Part shown: piece by piece, positions 60,054-64,000 of the stretch
Layout of the letters: the number at the start of each line of letters is the position of its first letter
How positions within the stretch are numbered: the first letter of the stretch is position 1
Origin: an uncultured Pelagibacteraceae bacterium
Lineage (GTDB): Bacteria; Pseudomonadota; Alphaproteobacteria; Pelagibacterales; Pelagibacteraceae
NCBI GenBank assembly: GCA_902582235.1
Contig: CACHQX010000003.1
Coordinates: 62,001 to 126,000 of the forward strand
Reading direction: 5' to 3'
DNA: 64,000 nt
Notes under the pieces: model-generated
Databases searched by the model: none
The model's input: only the letters and a program-made list of their open reading frames with translations
What the model was told of the DNA's origin: nothing
Made by a program: the position numbers and the translations under genes

Positions 60054-61796
60054 ATGACAAACATTGAAATATTAAAGAGGTTATATAGAGAATATACAAA
60101 AAAGTACCTAACTAAAATTTTAATAGCTTTTTTGTTTTCTTTGGTTTTGGCTGGCAGCACATCATCTATCGCTTACTTATTAGATCCGGCAATAGAAAAA
60201 ATTTTTATTAATAAAGATCAAACTCTAATTATAATAATTCCAGTTGTAATAATCATTGCATTTGCAGCAAAGGGAATATCGCTCTATGGGGCAAAAGTAA
60301 TCATGATAAGTATTTCTGAAGAAATTCGTAAGACTTTGCAAATGGATATGATGAAATCATTAATTAAAGCAGATACAGATTTCATTGAAAAAAGACATTC
60401 TGGAAAAATTATAGTAAATCTTCTTAATGATGTAAATTTTATGACGGGACTTGTGAGTGTTGCAATTTTAAATTTATTTAAAGACACTTTGACTTTAATT
60501 GGTCTTATGTCGGTTATGTTTTATCAGAATTGGAAATTGTCTATTGTAGCTATTATTATGATACCTCTTGCTAGTTTTTTTGCCAGACTATTGGGTAAAA
60601 GAATTTCAAAAGTAACTACGCAAACGATGGATAAAGCTTCAGAAATTTTTACGTATCTAATTGAGATTTTTAAAAATCATAAATTAATAAAAATTTTTCA
60701 AAAAGAAACATATGAAACTTCAAGAGCGGACAAGGCATTAGAAGGTCATAAGGATAGAGCAAAAAAACTTCAAGTAATTTACGCGAGATCGTCTCCTATA
60801 ATGGAGGTTTTAACAGGTATCATGATCGCAATACTAATATATTACTCTGGAAATTTAATTATAAAAGATGAGCTGGGTATTAATAATTTTTTTTCATTTT
60901 TAGCAGCTATGATGCTTGCTTACCAGCCAGTGAGATCTCTTGCTACTTTAAATATTACTATCAATCAAGGTTTAGCAGGTGCTAGAAGAATATTGCCAGT
61001 TATTGATTTAAAAGAGAAAATTTTTGAGGACAAAAAATTAGATGATATCAATTTAAAGGATGCAAACATTGAATTTTCAAATGTTAGCTTCAATTATGGC
61101 GGGGAAACAAAAGTAGTTCTCAAAAATATAAATTTAAATATTTCTGGCGGTAAAATGACATCGCTAGTTGGACTAAGTGGTGCAGGAAAGTCTACAATTT
61201 TAAATTTAATTCCAAGATTTTATGATCCTATAGATGGTGATATAAAAATTGATAATCAATCAATTTATACAAAAAAACTTTCTTCATTAAGAAAAAACAT
61301 TTCACTTGTAAGTCAAGAAACTACTCTCTTCGATGATACCGTGCTCAATAATATTAAATATGCAAATTTAGACGCCACAAACGAGGAAATTACAGAAGCT
61401 GCTAAATTATCATACTCATCAGAATTTATAGACAATTTACCTAAAAAAATTAACACTTTTATTGGTGAAAATGGTGTCAGGCTTTCAGGTGGAGAGAAAC
61501 AAAGAATTTCTATTGCTCGAGCAATTTTAAAGAAAAGTAAGATTATTTTACTTGATGAGGCAACATCTTCTTTAGATGCTGAAACTGAGAACAAAATTCA
61601 AGATGCAATAAATTTTTTGACCAAAGGGAGAACTACACTTGTAATAGCTCATAGGCTTTCAACAATATTAAACTCTGATAAAATATATGTAATAGATGGC
61701 GGTAAAGTCATAGGTGACGGAAAACATGAAGATCTATTAAAGAATTCTGAAACTTATAAAAATTTCTACGAAAAACAAATCCAAAAGAATTCATGA
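60054..61796 (+). CDS. msbA: Lipid A export ABC transporter MsbA
   Basis: MsbA flips lipid A-core across the inner membrane. The 580-residue protein fuses a six-helix membrane domain (about 1-320) to an ATPase domain with Walker A GLSGAGKST, a Q-loop (VSQETTLFDDTVLNNI), signature LSGGEKQR, Walker B IILLDEATSSLD and the switch His in VIAHRLST. The following waaA and lpxK genes support lipid A as the substrate. It overlaps waaA by four bases. Confidence 0.92.
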   Translation: MTNIEILKRLYREYTKKYLTKILIAFLFSLVLAGSTSSIAYLLDPAIEKIFINKDQTLIIIIPVVIIIAFAAKGISLYGAKVIMISISEEIRKTLQMDMMKSLIKADTDFIEKRHSGKIIVNLLNDVNFMTGLVSVAILNLFKDTLTLIGLMSVMFYQNWKLSIVAIIMIPLASFFARLLGKRISKVTTQTMDKASEIFTYLIEIFKNHKLIKIFQKETYETSRADKALEGHKDRAKKLQVIYARSSPIMEVLTGIMIAILIYYSGNLIIKDELGINNFFSFLAAMMLAYQPVRSLATLNITINQGLAGARRILPVIDLKEKIFEDKKLDDINLKDANIEFSNVSFNYGGETKVVLKNINLNISGGKMTSLVGLSGAGKSTILNLIPRFYDPIDGDIKIDNQSIYTKKLSSLRKNISLVSQETTLFDDTVLNNIKYANLDATNEEITEAAKLSYSSEFIDNLPKKINTFIGENGVRLSGGEKQRISIARAILKKSKIILLDEATSSLDAETENKIQDAINFLTKGRTTLVIAHRLSTILNSDKIYVIDGGKVIGDGKHEDLLKNSETYKNFYEKQIQKNS

Positions 61797-63031
61797 GAGT
61801 AATCTATAATTTTTTGGTATATATTGTTTTAATAATCTCTCCATTAATAATCATCTATAGGATATTTAAAAAGAAAGAAAATCCTAAAAGATTTTTAGAG
61901 AAGTTTTCTCTACAAAAAGATAAAAGAAAGGTGGGTAAATTAATTTGGTTCCATTGTTCAAGTGTTGGTGAACTTTTAAGCATTGTACCATTGATTCAAG
62001 AGTTAGAAAAAAAAAAAAATTTAAAACAAATTTTAGTTACAACCTCAACATTAAGTTCATCGAAAATATTTGAAAAATTTAAATTTAAAAAAACTTTGCA
62101 TCAGTTTTATCCTTTAGATAACATTTATATAATCAATAATTTTTTGAATTATTGGGAACCATCTTCTGTCATTTTTGTAGAGTCTGAAATTTGGCCTGCA
62201 ATGATCTCTGAATTAAAAAGAAGAAAAATTAAACTTGTATTAATTAATGCAAGAATGAGTAAAAAATCTTTTAAAAGATGGTCATCTATAAAATATTTTG
62301 GTAAAAATATTTTTGAAAAATTTGATTATATATTTCCTCAAAATAAAGAAACATTTTTATATTTTAAAAAATTAGGATTAAAAAAAACCAAATTTCTTGG
62401 AAATCTTAAATTTATAGATACACACAATGATAAATTTAAGAAGATAAATAAAAAATACTTTAAAAATAAAACGATTTTATGCATCGCAAGTACTCACCAC
62501 AATGAGGAGGAAATTTTTGCCAACCTGCATATTAAATGTAAAAAAAAGATTCCTAATTTAATAACAATTATCATTCCAAGACATATTGAAAGGACTAATG
62601 AAATTGCACAAATGTTAGATAAGAAAAAATTGAGATTTAATCGACATAGTGAAAATAAAAAAAACTTCAAAAATTGTGATGTTTATATAGTTGATAGTTA
62701 TGGAGAAAATAAATCGTTTTACAAAATAAGTAATGTTGTCTTTTTGGGTGGTTCTTTAGTTTCAAAAGGAGGGCAAAATCCATTAGAAGCCTTAAGGTTT
62801 GGTTGTAATATTTTGCATGGAAATTATACTTTTAATTTTAAGGATGTGTACAAAATGCTAGAAAAAGAAAAACTGTCCTTAAAAGTTTATAATAATAAAG
62901 ATTTAGAAAAAAAGACACTAAACTTATTTAAAAATAAAAAAAATAATTATAATAAAGTTAGAAAGCTCAAAAAAATTGGAAATGTAATCTTAAAAAAAAA
63001 TTTAACTGAGTTAGAAAAAATTATTTCATGA
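61793..63031 (+). CDS. waaA: 3-deoxy-D-manno-octulosonic acid (Kdo) transferase
   Basis: WaaA adds Kdo to lipid A precursors at the inner membrane. The 412-residue protein has an N-terminal anchor helix (about 5-22), the FHCSSVGELLSIVPLI motif with its catalytic Glu, VESEIWPAMI, LINARMS, and a C-terminal GGSLVSKGGQNPLEAL donor-site motif. A run of 13 A at 62007-62019 encodes Lys codons in ELEKKKNLK and may be prone to slippage. ATGA overlaps link it to both neighbours. Confidence 0.96.
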   Translation: MRVIYNFLVYIVLIISPLIIIYRIFKKKENPKRFLEKFSLQKDKRKVGKLIWFHCSSVGELLSIVPLIQELEKKKNLKQILVTTSTLSSSKIFEKFKFKKTLHQFYPLDNIYIINNFLNYWEPSSVIFVESEIWPAMISELKRRKIKLVLINARMSKKSFKRWSSIKYFGKNIFEKFDYIFPQNKETFLYFKKLGLKKTKFLGNLKFIDTHNDKFKKINKKYFKNKTILCIASTHHNEEEIFANLHIKCKKKIPNLITIIIPRHIERTNEIAQMLDKKKLRFNRHSENKKNFKNCDVYIVDSYGENKSFYKISNVVFLGGSLVSKGGQNPLEALRFGCNILHGNYTFNFKDVYKMLEKEKLSLKVYNNKDLEKKTLNLFKNKKNNYNKVRKLKKIGNVILKKNLTELEKIIS

Positions 63032-63966
63032 AACTTCATAAACCAAAATTTTGGGACAATAGAGGAAATATTTCTATATTTTCAATATTATTATTACCGA
63101 TATCGCTAATAACTATAATCAAAAACTATTACGAAGATAGTAAAATAAAAAAAAATTATTATGATTTTAGAACAATTTGTGTAGGAAACATTTATATTGG
63201 TGGAACCGGAAAAACACCACTTGTAAATAATTTAGCAAGTTATTTTAAAAAAAAATTTAAAACATTTATTATTAAGAAAAATTATACATCACATATAGAC
63301 GAGAAAAAACTTTTGGAAACAAAGCACAAAGTAATTTTTGAAAAAACTAGAGAACTATCTTTAGCAAAAGCTGCGCAAGAAAAAGCAAAAATAGTGATAT
63401 TTGATGATGGTTTACAAGAGAAAAAGATTAATTATGACTTAAAGATAGTTTGTTTTAACTCTGTTAAATTAGATGGGAATGGACTTGTTATTCCAGCTGG
63501 GCCTTTACGAGAAAATTTAAAAAGTATTAAAAGTTACGACATAGTTTTTATTAACGGAAATGTTAACAAAGAAACAAAGAATTTTATAAATAAGATTAAA
63601 GATATAAATCCGGATATAAAAATTTTTATGGGGAAATATAATCCAAAAAATTATTCTAAATTAAAAAAAAAGAAGTTTCTAATATTTAGTGGTATAGGTA
63701 ATCCACATACATTTTTTGACACTCTCAAAAGTTTAAAAATAAAATTTTATGAGTATGTAAAATATCCTGATCATTACGAGTATAAAGAATCAGATTTACT
63801 GAAATTAAAAGAATTAGCTAAACTCAAAAATTGTGAGTTGTTAACAACTGAAAAAGATTATTTTAGAATAAAAAAATCATTGAGAAAAAATATTAATTTT
63901 TTAAAGGTTGAATTGTCAATTGATAATGAAAAACAATTTTATAAATATTTAAATCAGAAATTATGA
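63028..63966 (+). CDS. lpxK: Tetraacyldisaccharide 4'-kinase
   Basis: LpxK phosphorylates the lipid A disaccharide at the 4' position. The 312-residue membrane-associated P-loop kinase has KPKFW at the N terminus, a membrane-interacting helix (about 15-33), and Walker A in VGNIYIGGTGKTPLVNNLA (GGTGKT at 58-63). Further motifs are FDDGLQ and LLTTEKDYFRI. It overlaps waaA by four bases and the next gene by four. Confidence 0.96.
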   Translation: MKLHKPKFWDNRGNISIFSILLLPISLITIIKNYYEDSKIKKNYYDFRTICVGNIYIGGTGKTPLVNNLASYFKKKFKTFIIKKNYTSHIDEKKLLETKHKVIFEKTRELSLAKAAQEKAKIVIFDDGLQEKKINYDLKIVCFNSVKLDGNGLVIPAGPLRENLKSIKSYDIVFINGNVNKETKNFINKIKDINPDIKIFMGKYNPKNYSKLKKKKFLIFSGIGNPHTFFDTLKSLKIKFYEYVKYPDHYEYKESDLLKLKELAKLKNCELLTTEKDYFRIKKSLRKNINFLKVELSIDNEKQFYKYLNQKL

Positions 63967-64000
63967 GAATTATAAGATATTTTTTTGAATATATTGCAAT
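63963..64000 (+). CDS. Start of the next gene in the lipid A run, possibly a lysophospholipid/lauroyl acyltransferase (partial)
   Basis: An ATG overlapping the lpxK stop (ATGA) opens a frame that runs out of the window, giving only about 12 residues (MRIIRYFFEYIA). A basic start followed by aromatic residues fits the membrane-anchored N terminus of an LpxL/HtrB-like acyltransferase, which often follows waaA-lpxK, but too little is present to identify it. Confidence 0.45.
   Translation, partial: MRIIRYFFEYIA

Overview
The window is one continuous, very AT-rich, extremely compact stretch of a bacterial chromosome. Protein similarities and gene order fit an alphaproteobacterium of the SAR11 / Candidatus Pelagibacter type. 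Supporting features are a petABC bc1 operon, a coxB-coxA-ctaB-ctaG-coxC-SURF1 operon, a split atpF'/atpF pair, a CcrM-type GANTC methyltransferase, an ELM1-family protein and a carotenoid-to-retinal operon (crtI-crtB-crtY-blh). Genes overlap or abut almost everywhere. The longest interval without a gene is about 80 bp (32895-32974), so no stretch over 300 bases needs separate description. I saw no rRNA, CRISPR array, insertion sequence, prophage or obvious recent transfer, and one tRNA (Gln-UUG).

Layout. 1-4249: carbamoyl-phosphate synthase (carA lacks its 5' end, then carB). 4246-8012: a putative 2OG-Fe(II) oxygenase and an ELM1-family protein on the minus strand, then trxB and an aspartate-type aminotransferase. 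8049-13782: overlapping plus-strand run uvrB - pteridine-reductase-like SDR - folB - uvrC - pgsA. 13783-17351: ilvE diverging from a MarR / response regulator / histidine kinase operon, then a UbiK-like coiled-coil protein. 17396-23343: lgt, midA-like, pgeF, prs, rplY, pth, ychF. 23320-27730: petABC (minus) diverging from trmL-hemF-greA (plus). 27727-31621: cca, tRNA-Gln, ispE and a TPR protein (minus). 31664-34054: a family-4-like uracil-DNA glycosylase, rnhB and ccrM. 34045-36173: an FAD monooxygenase and mutY (minus). 36172-41948: a DUF721/DciA-like gene, a DsbA-like thiol oxidoreductase, a short smc, then the F0 ATP synthase genes atpI-atpB-atpE-atpF'-atpF. 41992-48576: crtI-crtB-crtY-blh-ispH-thrB-rnhA. 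48571-55437: the cytochrome aa3 oxidase operon with its assembly factors and thrC (minus), including a 40-residue membrane protein between ctaB and ctaG. 55496-59133: rsmE, a haloacid-dehalogenase-like protein, pirin, a quinone oxidoreductase and a DUF2721 protein. 59187-64000: ubiA, then msbA-waaA-lpxK and the first codons of the next gene.

How the genes work together. Much of the window concerns building and using a proton gradient: bc1 complex, aa3 oxidase, ubiquinone synthesis (ubiA, a UbiK-like protein, perhaps the FAD monooxygenase), heme (hemF, ctaB), the F0 motor, and the retinal pathway that would supply a proteorhodopsin encoded elsewhere. The MEP isoprenoid pathway (ispE, ispH) feeds carotenoids, quinones and heme A. 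The rest is nucleotide and amino-acid synthesis, DNA repair, translation quality control and lipid A/Kdo assembly.

The most interesting signals are small. A near-consensus promoter before ccrM has one GANTC site between its -35 and -10 and another running into its -10. A perfect 22-bp palindrome overlaps the predicted petA -10. A perfect 11-bp direct repeat spans the predicted cox promoter. The ilvE and marR promoters appear interleaved. mutY and the DUF721 gene share start-codon bases. The SMC protein is short with no recognisable hinge, and the family-4-like UDG has lost the expected Fe-S cysteines. I did not find a clearly new multi-gene system.
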